Part shown: one piece after another, positions 52,401-62,573 of the stretch
Layout of the letters: each line of letters starts with the position of its first letter
Numbering within the stretch: the first letter of the stretch is position 1
NCBI GenBank assembly: GCA_037176845.1
Contig: JAYKXP010000020.1
Location: 62,001 to 126,000 of the forward strand
DNA length: 64,000 bases
Direction: 5' to 3'
Source of the DNA: Paramarasmius palmivorus
Lineage: Eukaryota > Basidiomycota > Agaricomycetes > Agaricales > Marasmiaceae
Position numbers and translations under genes: made by a program
The notes under the pieces: generated by a model
The model's input: the letters and a program-made list of their open reading frames with translations, nothing else
Told to the model about the DNA's origin: nothing
The model's database searches: none

Positions 52401-53339
52401 TGGATACGCGATATCAAATACTTTTTCGTAGACTGCCAAAACTTGGGCAGTTATATCCAAAGCATACTGACACTGTGGTATATTGGTAGCGGTAGCTATG
52501 CATGCGATCATCATGTTAAAAACCGCTTAAACAAGGGAATGGGCGCGTACCATAAACCCGAAGAGGTATCTTGTTTCCAGTCAAGGGACTTGTAAAAGAG
52601 CTTTCGAGGTATTCCAGCCGACCATTTGCATACGCGACGATATACGTCGACATCTTTGGTGTAGCTTCAAACCGAGTGATCTTCCATTGCTGAGCTTTCT
52701 CGTCTACGGTTGCGGAAGAGAAAAGACCGTAGAAGTCCGATGTAGTATCATAGCTTTCCTCAGATGACGCTGGCATGTTGAAAAGGTTGGCGGTATCGTT
52801 GAGCGAGATCATGTTCATCGTGAATGTTGCTTTCAACGCAGGTTCATCCCAGCATGGAAACGCGCGTCGGGCTGCGGTTGGCTATAGGAATGCTTTTGAG
52901 TCGACGCGCTGAGATAGATAAATGTAGGGCTCACCTCGAACTGAGTCAACGCGTAATACGAAACTTTTCCGTCCCTGTCCTTCCATGACGACCTATAATA
53001 CCCCGCTAGGTTCTGTGTGAGCTCTGCCTCGAATTTGATATGTAGTTTCGCAGTAGACCCTGCTGGGATCTTGACTGGGAACTGGAATGTTGCACGTTCT
53101 TTCTCTTTATCCAAGGCTTGTGTGGCTGGGATCAACACTTGATCGTCTGCAGTCGCAATGGAAACGTCTCCGATGCTGAGGTCGAGAGCGTTCAAGACAA
53201 TTTGCGAGGTTTCTTCGTTGACCTTAAGATCGATTTCCACCGCTCCGTAGAACTTGAACGCATGCAAATCGGTTCGAATGGTTAGATCATAGTGACTGGG
53301 AGCAACGTTGGTCGGGAGGCGATAATCGGTGGAAGACAT
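49423..53339 (-). CDS. M1-family zinc aminopeptidase, paralogue B
   Basis: A many-exon gene of about 890 residues. It starts MSSTDYRLPTNVAPSHYDLTIRTDL. The motif GAMENWGLIVG is encoded near 52290. The zinc site HEVAH is at 52185-52199, and after an intron comes TTMEWWTYLYLNEG. Then HPVEVDCPDANKIGQ, IFDALSYSKAAS, LSDYVGEEHFLKGVSIYLKDH and LWKGISTATG. The C-terminal domain includes DPALIQKTFDYMLEGAKDQDVFYFF and ends in a Lys/Arg cluster (QVKKRRTV) not present in paralogue A. Intron positions around the active site are the same as in A, so the two are products of gene duplication, not gene conversion of cDNA. All catalytic residues are present. It faces the CE4 gene tail to tail, 180 bases apart. 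Confidence 0.9.
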
Positions 53340-55986
53340 GATGTGCGGGGTAGTTGATCAGCTTTCAATCATTAGATGCTCCAGCTCCTCGATATCATAT
53401 GGTCTTTCCCTAGCTAGGGCGTCTGAGATCTGATCCATTGTTAGTGAACCTGATATCGAGCGCGTAAAAGAGCTATTTTTGAGTCCGTACCCACCGAATC
53501 CACCGAAGTAGCCTTTGAGGGTCCATTTGCCCAATGTGTCCATTTCCAAGCATACGGGCCTTCCACATGCGACGAGGAAAAAAAACGAGAAAATTTTGCC
53601 GTCGAGACTCGAAATTGGATGGATCCGAGTCTGCAGTGATTCGTCCACGCGTACAGGATTGCACCCGCACTCTCCGGTAACGAGTATTTCGGCATTTCTC
53701 AGGATCTCAGGCGTTTCCTTGTGCTATATGCCTGATCATTGCCAGCCAATTCCAAGCAGGACATGCATTTACACTCGTGGTGCACCTACAGTCGGTGTTG
53801 CATTCGGAGAGGCAGCTATGTGGCTTGTAAGGTTTGGCACATAGCGCCGGCATTTCGGGATATATGTCGTCCCGAGCGAGGCACCCGCCAGGCACTGCGG
53901 CCCAAAAAAGCAATGAAATGCCGCAGTGGTGCCGAGCAGACGGTGCGATTTAAGGTTATCTCCTGGCTAGCACAGTCTACACAGACTGGCACAGACTATT
54001 CGATATAACCCTTCTATCTAAAAATCCACCATACCAGCCTCTTCCAGGACCTTCTTTGCTTCCTCATCAAACACCTCCCGCCGAGTATCCTCGTCCCTCG
54101 TTGCTTTCATGTTACTACATATAGCATTTCGACGTGAATGTCTCCCCAATGTGTTACAAGCAGCAAATAACGGCGTATGGGTACCAAGTCCAGGCTCAAA
54201 ATACGTCAATAAGTAGCTTCAAATATCCATATATCCAAAGCGATAGAATGAAGATGATTCGTGTTCGAGGCTTCGAATGACACGTCCTGGTGTACTCGCG
54301 ACACATGGAAGCAGCGGGGATAAACAAGAGATGTACCTGAACATTCCAGGCTTCCTTGGAGTCGAACTCGTAAAGCGTAACTCAGCCGGGACCAGCTGAA
54401 CCAACCTGTATCCGAAACGGCAAGCATTGCAGCAGGTGACTGATGTTCACACTCCTACGCGAGGACGCAGCGGGTTTATCAAGTAAAGAAAGAAGCTCTT
54501 GGGTGAATATGAACGGTCTTAAATAGCTGCGAAGTTCAGGGATCTAGAAAGTGGTACGATTTTACCTGGGGAAGAATAGATAGCGTATTGAATATCACGG
54601 CCATCTGAATTTATTTTCACTTCCCACAAGGCTCCCAGGTCCAGCGTGATCGTTGGCTAGAAGAGCGGAATAGATAATGAATATCGCAGCTTTATTGACT
54701 TGCCGAGTTACCAGTTCGATACCAACAAAGCTAGTACTACAGAGGGCTCAAAACGGCGGTTCTGTATTAGATCTGAGGATCTCACCACATACCTTGACTG
54801 TTCATGGAGTCGGGTTCCTCATACCAAATATCCAAGTCTTCTTATTCACGGCATTCCTAATCAACGCGCTGTAGCCCCTCTTCGGTCTGAGGTCGTCTCT
54901 CTTCGGGACAAGCCACATTCACCTTGAAATGGAAATGACAAGATTGGCAAACAATCCCGGGAGCCAGGGGATGAAACGGGGCTCCCTTATCCCATTCTTT
55001 AATGCTGGAGCCTGGACGGTAGCAAAACCAGTTCCATTGCTGAAGCTTTATTCGTACACAGAACGACTATCCTCTTTCTGTAAAGCCAGGCTATGCTCGT
55101 TGTTAAAGCCCAAGAGAAAATCAGTATTCCGCCAACCGGAACGCTCACCATGTAGACTCCGTAATACACCTCCCGTCCCCATGGCGCAAAGGTCGGCAAA
55201 GGGGGAACATCGCCAAACTTTGGGGCTGGGACTCGCAAGGCTTCTCCGAGTCTTACATTTAAGCTGTTAAGATCTTTATCACTATGAATTTTCGTTGGTG
55301 TACCTTGCTCCGAGGCGAAGTGACGCACCGGCGGTCCCAGTACACACTCTCCATTAAAAAACATGGAATTTGCCGCATTTTAAGTTCTTTATCCTGGTGC
55401 CATCGGCGGTTAGGCTGAACCTAAATTATATGAGAAAGCAAAAGATGTCGAATCACTGATGGTGTCAGTCGAAACTTAACAAATGGGGGATACTTGAGAG
55501 CCAACATACCCTTTCTCGCATCTTGACAGTGGGAGAAGCTGTTCTGAGAAGGAATTCAATATGCTCAAGCCACCAAGCTATATATCAGGAATCAGGAATC
55601 TAGACCGTACGTGACTGTACTGAGGGAAGCCGAATGAGTGGGTAAGAGACAGACGGTTTGAATTAAGGTTCATGCCACTATGTAGTTGACAGACTTTTTC
55701 GCACGTGTAGTCTTCAACTAGTATCCCCTGTTCTTCTCCTTCGCTGGGTTTGTATTCGCTCAAAACCCAAGGAACTTGCTCCAAACGAACCTTGGTCTGC
55801 TGCGAGGTAGAAAGAGAGACCCGAGAAGTGCAGAAAAACGCCGAGACTAGGTTGTTGCATTTCGTAGGGGGACAAGCTGAGTACCAAAGTTCTGAGCGGC
55901 GCTGAGTTGGCAAATTTCAGTCGGAGTGAGTATAATTTTCACTTTTTCTTTCTACCCTCATCTCATTTCACAATTCCCTTGCAAAA
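53340..55986. other. 2.6 kb intergenic region
   Basis: No confident gene. Upstream control sequence of aminopeptidase B (left) and of the Zn2Cys6 factor (right). A tRNA-like pair of pol III boxes near 54370-54415 was examined and rejected. One frame with a membrane-like segment is listed separately at low confidence. Confidence 0.4.
54999..55364 (-). CDS. Possible small orphan membrane protein
   Basis: A single 121-codon frame with a soluble first half (VPAPKFGDVPPLPTFAPWG) and one strong hydrophobic span (VYMVSVPVGGILIFSWALTTSIAWLY) followed by basic residues RKR. No family recognised. It overlaps no other candidate and lies in otherwise empty sequence, but a frame of this length can occur by chance. 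Confidence 0.25.
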   Translation of the reverse strand: MFFNGECVLGPPVRHFASEQGTPTKIHSDKDLNSLNVRLGEALRVPAPKFGDVPPLPTFAPWGREVYYGVYMVSVPVGGILIFSWALTTSIAWLYRKRIVVLCTNKASAMELVLLPSRLQH

Positions 55987-56061
55987 ATGTTGTCGGCTCT
56001 AGTTCTCTGTCTTTTCGCCTTCTCATCGCCCCGGAACCCTGAGCTCGTCGCTGTGACATGA
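55987..56061 (+). CDS. Upstream ORF overlapping the Zn2Cys6 start codon
   Basis: A 24-codon frame (MLSALVLCLFAFSS...) ends with a TGA at 56059-56061 that overlaps the main ATG at 56058-56060 as ATGA. The start context is aaaaATG. Such an arrangement is known to allow termination-reinitiation. It matters only if transcription starts upstream of 55987, which the sequence cannot show. The pyrimidine/A-rich stretch cacaattcccttgcaaaa just before it looks like a leader. Confidence 0.45.
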   Translation: MLSALVLCLFAFSSPRNPELVAVT

Positions 56062-57268
56062 CCACAGAGCAACCCAAACCGGCCAGTACCACCGAACAGC
56101 CTCAGTATCCTCCTCCACCGCCTCACTTTCCGTTCGCTGGTGCATATCCACCTCCCCCTGGTGCATTTCCCCCAGCTTTCTTCGCCTATCCTCCACCTTC
56201 TGAGGGACAACAAGGCGAAGGCGGCACTGGAACACCACCAGTGCCGCCGTTTCAAGTCATGTATGGGCCGCCTGGTGTAGTCTATGCCTTTCCACCTCCA
56301 GGTGTGTTGTCTCACTCGCTACTTTGTCTCTGAATCTTACATGTCTATCCATAGTACCCCCAAACAGCACCCCACCACCGGGAGCTGCGGCGACCCGCCC
56401 AAAACGTAAGCAGGTTAAAATGGCTGTGAGTTTCTTACTTCACTATTCATTCACTCCTTACTCATTCTAATTTAATCAATCAGTGTACAAACTGTGCGGC
56501 AGCGTGCAAACGCTGTGACGATAGTCGCCCATGCGAGCGTTGTCAGAAATACGGCATTGCAGATACCTGTATCGACGGGCAGAGGAAGGAGCGAAAGAAA
56601 GGTGTCAAACGTGGTCCATACAAGAGGAAGAATAAAGACTCTGGTTTCGGTGTGTATTCGTTATCCTTACCAGATCTTCAATCTCATCGGTTCATCAAAC
56701 AGACTACGTCTCCGGTGAAGGTCCCGAATGGACCGGTCAGCCACCGTCAACTGCAACAACGGCAGCGGCCATTCACGCTGTCGCTCAATTCGCGCCTCCG
56801 GAAGGTTTCTACCCCATCTACTACCCGCCACCCGGTCCTTATCCCCCGCCTGATGGTCAACCAGGTGCCGAAGGTACCAATGGACATCCTCCTCCTCTCA
56901 TGCCGCTCTACATCGGTGGATTCCCACCTTACTACGCACCACCAGGAGCTGTCTTTGTTCCACCTCCAGGAACACATCCGCCTCCGCCGCCTGCAGCCTC
57001 GACGACAGCGACGACGACGGAAGCTGGGTCTGTACCTGAGGCGGACACCAAGGCCGACGAAAGCGTTGCTAGCCCGTCTACTGAGGCAGGAGGTGATGAT
57101 ACCAACAGCGAGGCACACGCTACCGATTCCGGTAGTACGAGCGGCGCGAGTGTGGTTGGAAGGAAACGTAAACTCTCGAGTAAGAATGGTGATGGTAAAT
57201 CCAAGAAGAGCCGAAACGATACAAGCTCCGGTGATGCTGATGATGGTGGGACTTCGAATGAGGAGTGA
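56058..57268 (+). CDS. Zn(II)2Cys6 fungal transcription factor, proline-rich
   Basis: Four exons; introns 56302-56354, 56426-56483 and 56650-56702 give 348 residues. The N-terminal 100 residues are Pro/Tyr/Gly-rich. The zinc cluster CTNCAAACKRCDDSRPC-ERCQKYGIADTC has spacing C-x2-C-x6-C-x5-C-x2-C-x8-C, with one additional Cys between the second and third ligands. A basic linker follows (KERKKGVKRGPYKRKNK), typical DNA-contact and nuclear-localisation sequence. A second Pro-rich region then precedes a Ser/Thr/Asp-rich tail with another basic cluster (GRKRKLSS, KSKKSR). It lacks the fungal-specific middle homology region of larger factors. I recognise the type as a conserved basidiomycete regulator but not its targets. 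Pro-rich regions may be activation domains. Confidence 0.85.
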
Positions 57269-57952
57269 CTCTCGATTTCATCTTGTATGACCTCATCCGT
57301 CCTCTGCGTCGACCGGACTTGGTGTTCTGGACTTTCGGTATACACGTCAAATTTCTGGAACTGTTACAGTATTGTTCTTTTTCTTTTCGTCCTTTTATCT
57401 CTGTTGATGATGAGTCTTGTACGATGGTGTATTCGTTTCCATGTTTTGTTCGAGTGGTTGTCGTGCTTTTCTCTTGCTGCTACTACATCATACCTCTGGT
57501 GGAATCACCTCTAATGAGGCCTACCAGCACCCTCTGGTTAAGACCTCCTTATTGGTGTACCCAAGGTACAGACGTTGTATCATAGATAAGTATGTGATTC
57601 TGTATGTGATACTAGGCTATTTATTCAAAAAGAAATATATATGTGTTTATTATTGCGTAGTGGGCATTTGTCACTCTTGGTAGACAGAAAGGTTGCCATA
57701 AGTTTGTTGAGCCAAATTTCTGCCAAGAAGCCAATAACAATATATTTTGTCTGAACTACCAATATACAGCATAAAGAAGACCATTCGTATGAACATACAA
57801 TGAGAACCATAGCGCGATCAAGAAAAGGCTAAGAAATGCTACATATCTAAGCTAAATAATCGAGTCCATACCACCTCATACCCCCCATTCATTCGTGTGT
57901 CTATACGTCTAATCCGTGAAAACAATCATCAAAAAAATCAAAAAGGGTCTAT
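57269..57952. terminator. Convergent 3' regions of the Zn2Cys6 and TPS2-type genes
   Basis: About 680 T/A-rich bases between two facing stops; a T-rich plus-strand run and A-rich runs near 57628-57640 suit poly(A) sites. No gene. Confidence 0.45.
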
Positions 57953-60900
57953 TCATAGCTTCGCCTCGCCGCCGACTAGGCTGATCATAGCATCGACAAC
58001 TTCCCCAGGTGTCGTGACATGCCAGCTCGCCAATGTCCTCTTACTCGAGTGGCCGACGGCGGTCGTGAACACCGAGTCTGGTTTGATTGCCAGCTCGACA
58101 TCGCCTGTTGCGTCTGGTTCCAAGAGAGTGACTGAAAGAGGAACCTCGAGTTTGACTTTCGGAGGGTTGAGAGTAGCTATGCTTCCGGCGGAAGTCGACG
58201 AGGGGAACGGCGAAGTGGGCGCTGCGTTCACAGCAGGGGTCGTAGGGTAGGAGCTTAACGAGTTGGAAGATATGCCGGGAGTAGGCTGAGGTGAGTACTG
58301 TCCAGAAGATGATGCTGATAGTGAAGGGAAGAGAAGAAGAGCACGGAACATGTCTTCATCGGTCTAGAAGATATGTCATCAGGAGCATGCACCAATATCA
58401 CTCGTGGTAGAACAAACCTTGTCGTCTCCAGCACAGAAGATAAATTCGGCATCAGGGTTATAGTAGAGAATCCGCTTCACAATTTCGCCCTTGTTCACCG
58501 CCAGAGGGCGAACCTCAAGATTCTTCTTGCCAACAAGTACTGGAACAGCTTGTCAGGTCGACGAACAACAATTTGTGATGGAATATACCTTCGATAGGTC
58601 GCTTGTGCGCAAGATTGTTTTCCAGAAGATCTTGACATTGCCTGCATTGGAACTGTCCCCACTCGGGATCGGCACCCCGGTAGTGCCAGGTAATTGAGGA
58701 CTTCTTGACCTCGATGTGCGATCCAGTAGTTCTCTGATAAGAGCAGACAGATATAAGTCACCTTGGTAACGCTCGCGGTTCAAAGCTCTTACCTCGGTGT
58801 AATAGCGGAACACCTCCATGACTTCCTTCATCCATCCCATATCAAGTCGTTCCGTGAAGTTCATCCATTCTTTGGATCCGGGTTCGCGAATGAAGCCACC
58901 TATGGTAGTTCGAGGTTCAGAGAAGTTCTTGCGGAACAAGTTAGTAGAACCCACCATGCTCAGCGCTGAAACCTAGTCCCTCAATATTTCCGAGATGCTG
59001 TTCGAGAAAATCTTGGTCTCTTCCTGAGATGATGTACACCACGTTGCGAGGATCAGCGCAAAGCGTACGAAGAGCGTATAGGGTTTGCTCGGTGGGGATA
59101 GCCATGGAAGGAACTCTGACTATGGGTGCGAGAGTACCCTATCGCGAACAACAGACGTCAGTGGCGTTTTGATAAAAAGTTTTAAGTGACCACCCACATC
59201 GTAGTCGAACAAGAAGAGTCTCTTCCCGGTACCCTCCTTAGTATCATACTTCTCCTTCAACAAATCCCTTGGAAGTTCAGGTGTGCGACGGGCAACACCA
59301 TGGCTTCCACCTGTAAGCTGGTTCAGCAACATCTTGACTAGCATTGCGGCCCAGCTATGGCTTGTTTGTGTGGTGACAACTTTCATGAGCTTCGTGTGTC
59401 GCTCGAGTTTCTCTTCAGGAGACATGGTCAGACCACGATGCATGGCCGCTGCAACATCCTAGCAAGAAACGATCATGTCAATGAAGAATGAAACTACGGG
59501 TATTTGATTACTCACCCCAAGATCCCATGGGTTGACCATCATAGCACCCATGCCTTCACCTGCCTCGCGGTTGTAAAAGACGCCGTCCTTGTCCTTATCC
59601 TTGCCTTCCAAACCGGCCATATTCTTAGAAATACCCATGAACTCGGAAAGAACTGTGAATCACATGTAACAGTGAGGAATGTGATAACAGGAATGGCAGG
59701 AACAAGTGACTTACCACTTGGACTCTTGCCTGTCCTCGCTTGGGCGATGACAAACTCCATACTAGTTGTGTTCATTCCATCTCGGAGTGGTGTAATGACA
59801 GCCAAATCAGCAACAGAGAGGAGAGCGTAGAATTCATCCTTCTTGAGCGTTTGGTGGCTAGATTAAGGTTGGACATTGTTAGATGATCATGTGGGCATCA
59901 TGAAAGGAAATTTCCTACTAGTGATGGCAAGGGATGAAGTCGAGACTTCCGTACTCTCCGTTGATATGACTGACCAGCTCAGTGACCATTCGCTCCAGTT
60001 TTGGAGAGTCCGATAAAGCAGGCGAAGTAACCTGAATCATGACAACCTTGCCTATCCACTCTGGGTATGTTCGAAGAAGGTGCTCAAAGGCTCGCAGCTA
60101 GAGTTACGCGTGCGTTAGCGAAAAATCTACTAGGCTAAATGAGATAGAGGACCTTTTGCAGGACACCCTTCACGACATCAAGCTTATCTCGTCCCACGAT
60201 GATCTTCTTGCCCTCATATAGCGTTCGTAGAGCTTCCAGCTTGGGCTGAATGCCGGGTCGCAATCTTTGAAATGCTGTGAGCACACTCGAATTCCAATCG
60301 GCTTATTCGGACACAACTTACACGTCTCGCGATACACGCTCAGCGTCAATTCCGACAGGGCAGTGAGAGACGGTCGTGACATGACCTTCAACATCAATGC
60401 CTCGCGGTGATGCCTCATATCCACATACACGGATGCACGTAGAAGTGAAATGACGCGTGTAAGAGTATGTCTACAAGTGTGTCAGGCTGTGTTCATCAAT
60501 GTTGTTGGGTTACGCACCTGGAAACAAATGAGGTTCGCTCCAAGCATTCCGTCAAGAATCTCCTTTCTCCTTGGTAGGCAGCGGAAAACTTCGCTGCTTG
60601 GGAAAGGGGTGTGGACGAACAGTCCAATCACAGCATCGGGTAGAATGTCCCTGATGAGCTTCGGAGTGAGCAATAGATGGTAGTCGTGCACCCAAATAAG
60701 GTCGCCTTTGGACAGATCAGTCAGGGTTCTGCTTGGAGAAGGAACGAGCCGCACCTGGCTTGTAAACTTCGGCAATCTTCTTGGCGAAGGCCTCGTTTGC
60801 TGCTTTGTATGGGGGGTAATGCGAGTCTGCGGAGGCATACTCGGTAGCAACGTCTTGCCAGAGAAGGTAGTGGAAAAGCGGCCAGAGAACTTGAAAAATA

Positions 60901-61537
60901 TCAAATTTCAGCTGAAATACATTTGGGCACAATACTTACTTTGCTTGCAGTAGCCATCATAATGACCATGAGCGATTTTATCATCCATCCACACTGGTAC
61001 ATAGCCCAATTCCTTTCGTCCGGTCTTGTCGTCATCGGGGTCGGGGTGGCTTTCTTTGGGGGTATACTCCTTCAACGCGTCATCGAGTTCCTTCTTCTCT
61101 GATTCTGAGATGGTGGCGGCCGGAATGGTACTGCTGGGCAAAGAAGCGGTCTTGGAAGAACTGGGGCTACTCTGAGTTGCGGAGGGGGATGAGGCGACAA
61201 TGTCTCCCGTCCAGCCAACAATCAGCTGCTCGTGTGTGTGTGATAGAGACCTAATACCCGAAATCATGGCAGCATGGCCGTATCGAGGGCTCAAAGTCCA
61301 CACGGAGGACTCTTCCTTCTTCGATGGAGTCTCGTCCTTAGGACTGCCCGGTGGAGTAGCCAAACCGCTGTCACGGCTGAGGCTAGCTATGACTGGCAAG
61401 TAATGGCAAACATGGATAATCCTTCCTGTGAGCTCCGTTCCATTGGCTTGTAATTCTTCCTCAAGAGTCCTGATTCTGGACCTAATGTGAGCAAGGGATT
61501 GCTGAGAAATGGGAGAGGAAGACGAGGAAGACTCCAT
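57953..61537 (-). CDS. TPS2: Trehalose-6-phosphate phosphatase with N-terminal TPS-like domain
   Basis: About twelve exons, near 950 residues, the two-domain Tps2/Tsl1 architecture. A Ser-rich head (MESSSSSSPIS) is followed by GRIIHVCHYLPVIA in place of the NRLP loop of true Tps1. The GT20 domain has YVPVWMDD, WPLFHYLLWQD, WVHDYHLLLTPKLIRD, FVHTPFPSSEVFRCLPRRKEIL, VGRDKLDVVKGV and LRDGMNTTSMEFV. The phosphatase (HAD) domain has LFDYD|GTLAPIV, split by an intron at 59140-59198, then SGRDQDFL, KKSSITWHYRGADPEWG and GDDKTDEDMFR, so the catalytic Asp residues are intact and phosphatase activity is likely. The C-terminus has a Ser/Pro/Thr-rich insertion followed by a short conserved end. It makes trehalose from trehalose-6-phosphate, acting in the trehalose synthase complex, with roles in heat and desiccation tolerance. 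A regulatory Tsl1/Tps3-like role is the alternative. Confidence 0.9.
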
Positions 61538-62573
61538 TTGCCGGTCGGGGACGACGACTTGGCGGTGGGTCGAGGAGATGGTGGTGGTAGAGGAGAAGAA
61601 GAATGTGGGGACGTGTCAAGTCGGGAAACAGGTTATATCCTACAGTCTAATCGCGATCTGAAAATCTCTATCCTATTCCTCTCGAATAGGCAACCACCCC
61701 TATGAGGGCATCGCAGGGGTATCGTCATCAAAACGTTCATTCGTTTTCTCACATTTCTAGGATATTCTGGTACTCTCTCGATGATTCTGCCGATAGAAGA
61801 CCGCGATCCGATAATTCCACGCTGTTTCTCGAGGCCAGGCTCTGCAACTGATGAACGTAGAATGCTGCTTATATCTTTTTTGAAGATCGATTCGAGTGGG
61901 TGGGGCAACTACGGAGCGGAGCGTAGCACGTTCCCAAGATACCAATTCAGCCGAATCGATATTACTGCCGTGAGCGCATACGTGAAGCATTCCTAGTCGA
62001 CGCTTAGAGAACGTTTCTAACATCCTGGCAACGATTCATCAGTGGCGGGACATGTAGCTATTGACATTCGGATTGTTTTCAACGCTCGACCTGAAGGGTG
62101 AAAGGCAGCCTTTTCGTTCCTGAAGATGAGGAGCATTAGCAGTCCCGCCTCTCCGTTGGAGCTCACCACCAGATACTAGCCGTCTATGATCGAACCTACT
62201 TTCAGCCGCGTCCGCGTACGATTTGCGGCTTGCCACGTAAAGATACCCATGGAGTATGGAGCAAGCGTTGTGAAGTCGTGAAATAGTGTCCTTCGGGAGT
62301 GCAGTAGTCGAGGCTCAATTTCCTGTCAAACACTGGCAGATAGACACCATAGTGAGGTGATATTACAGGCCCAAGGGAACCGGCCACACCTTATTCCAGA
62401 GGCACCATTAAGACCGTCACGGGAGACGTGATGGCTAAGACTCAATTCCCAAAGCAGTGTAGATTGTACACAATGAATAAAGGTACAGATGCAAGTAACG
62501 GACAGATAACGATAAGGATAGAGGAATAGGAAGTTAGAGCAGATGGAAAAGGCAGTGGAAGAAACCAGATAGA
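61538..62573. promoter_or_regulatory. TPS2-type promoter and CENP-C 3' region
   Basis: About 1 kb without a gene, between two leftward genes. The first 200 bases upstream of the TPS2-type ATG contain two stress-element cores, listed separately. Nothing else recognised. Confidence 0.5.
61697..61719. promoter_or_regulatory. Paired STRE-like cores
   Basis: CCCCT at 61697-61701 and AGGGG at 61715-61719, in opposite orientation, 160-182 bases upstream of the TPS2-type ATG. In yeast this core is the Msn2/4 stress-response element and is found in trehalose genes. Use in a basidiomycete is an inference. Confidence 0.4.

Noticed and set aside
54365..54420. tRNA-like sequence on the minus strand (TGGTTCAGCTGG and GAGTTCGACTCC resembling pol III A and B boxes)
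   Set aside because: The spacing between the boxes is about nine bases too short, there is no room for an anticodon arm and the flanks do not form an acceptor stem. At most it is a decayed tRNA-derived element.
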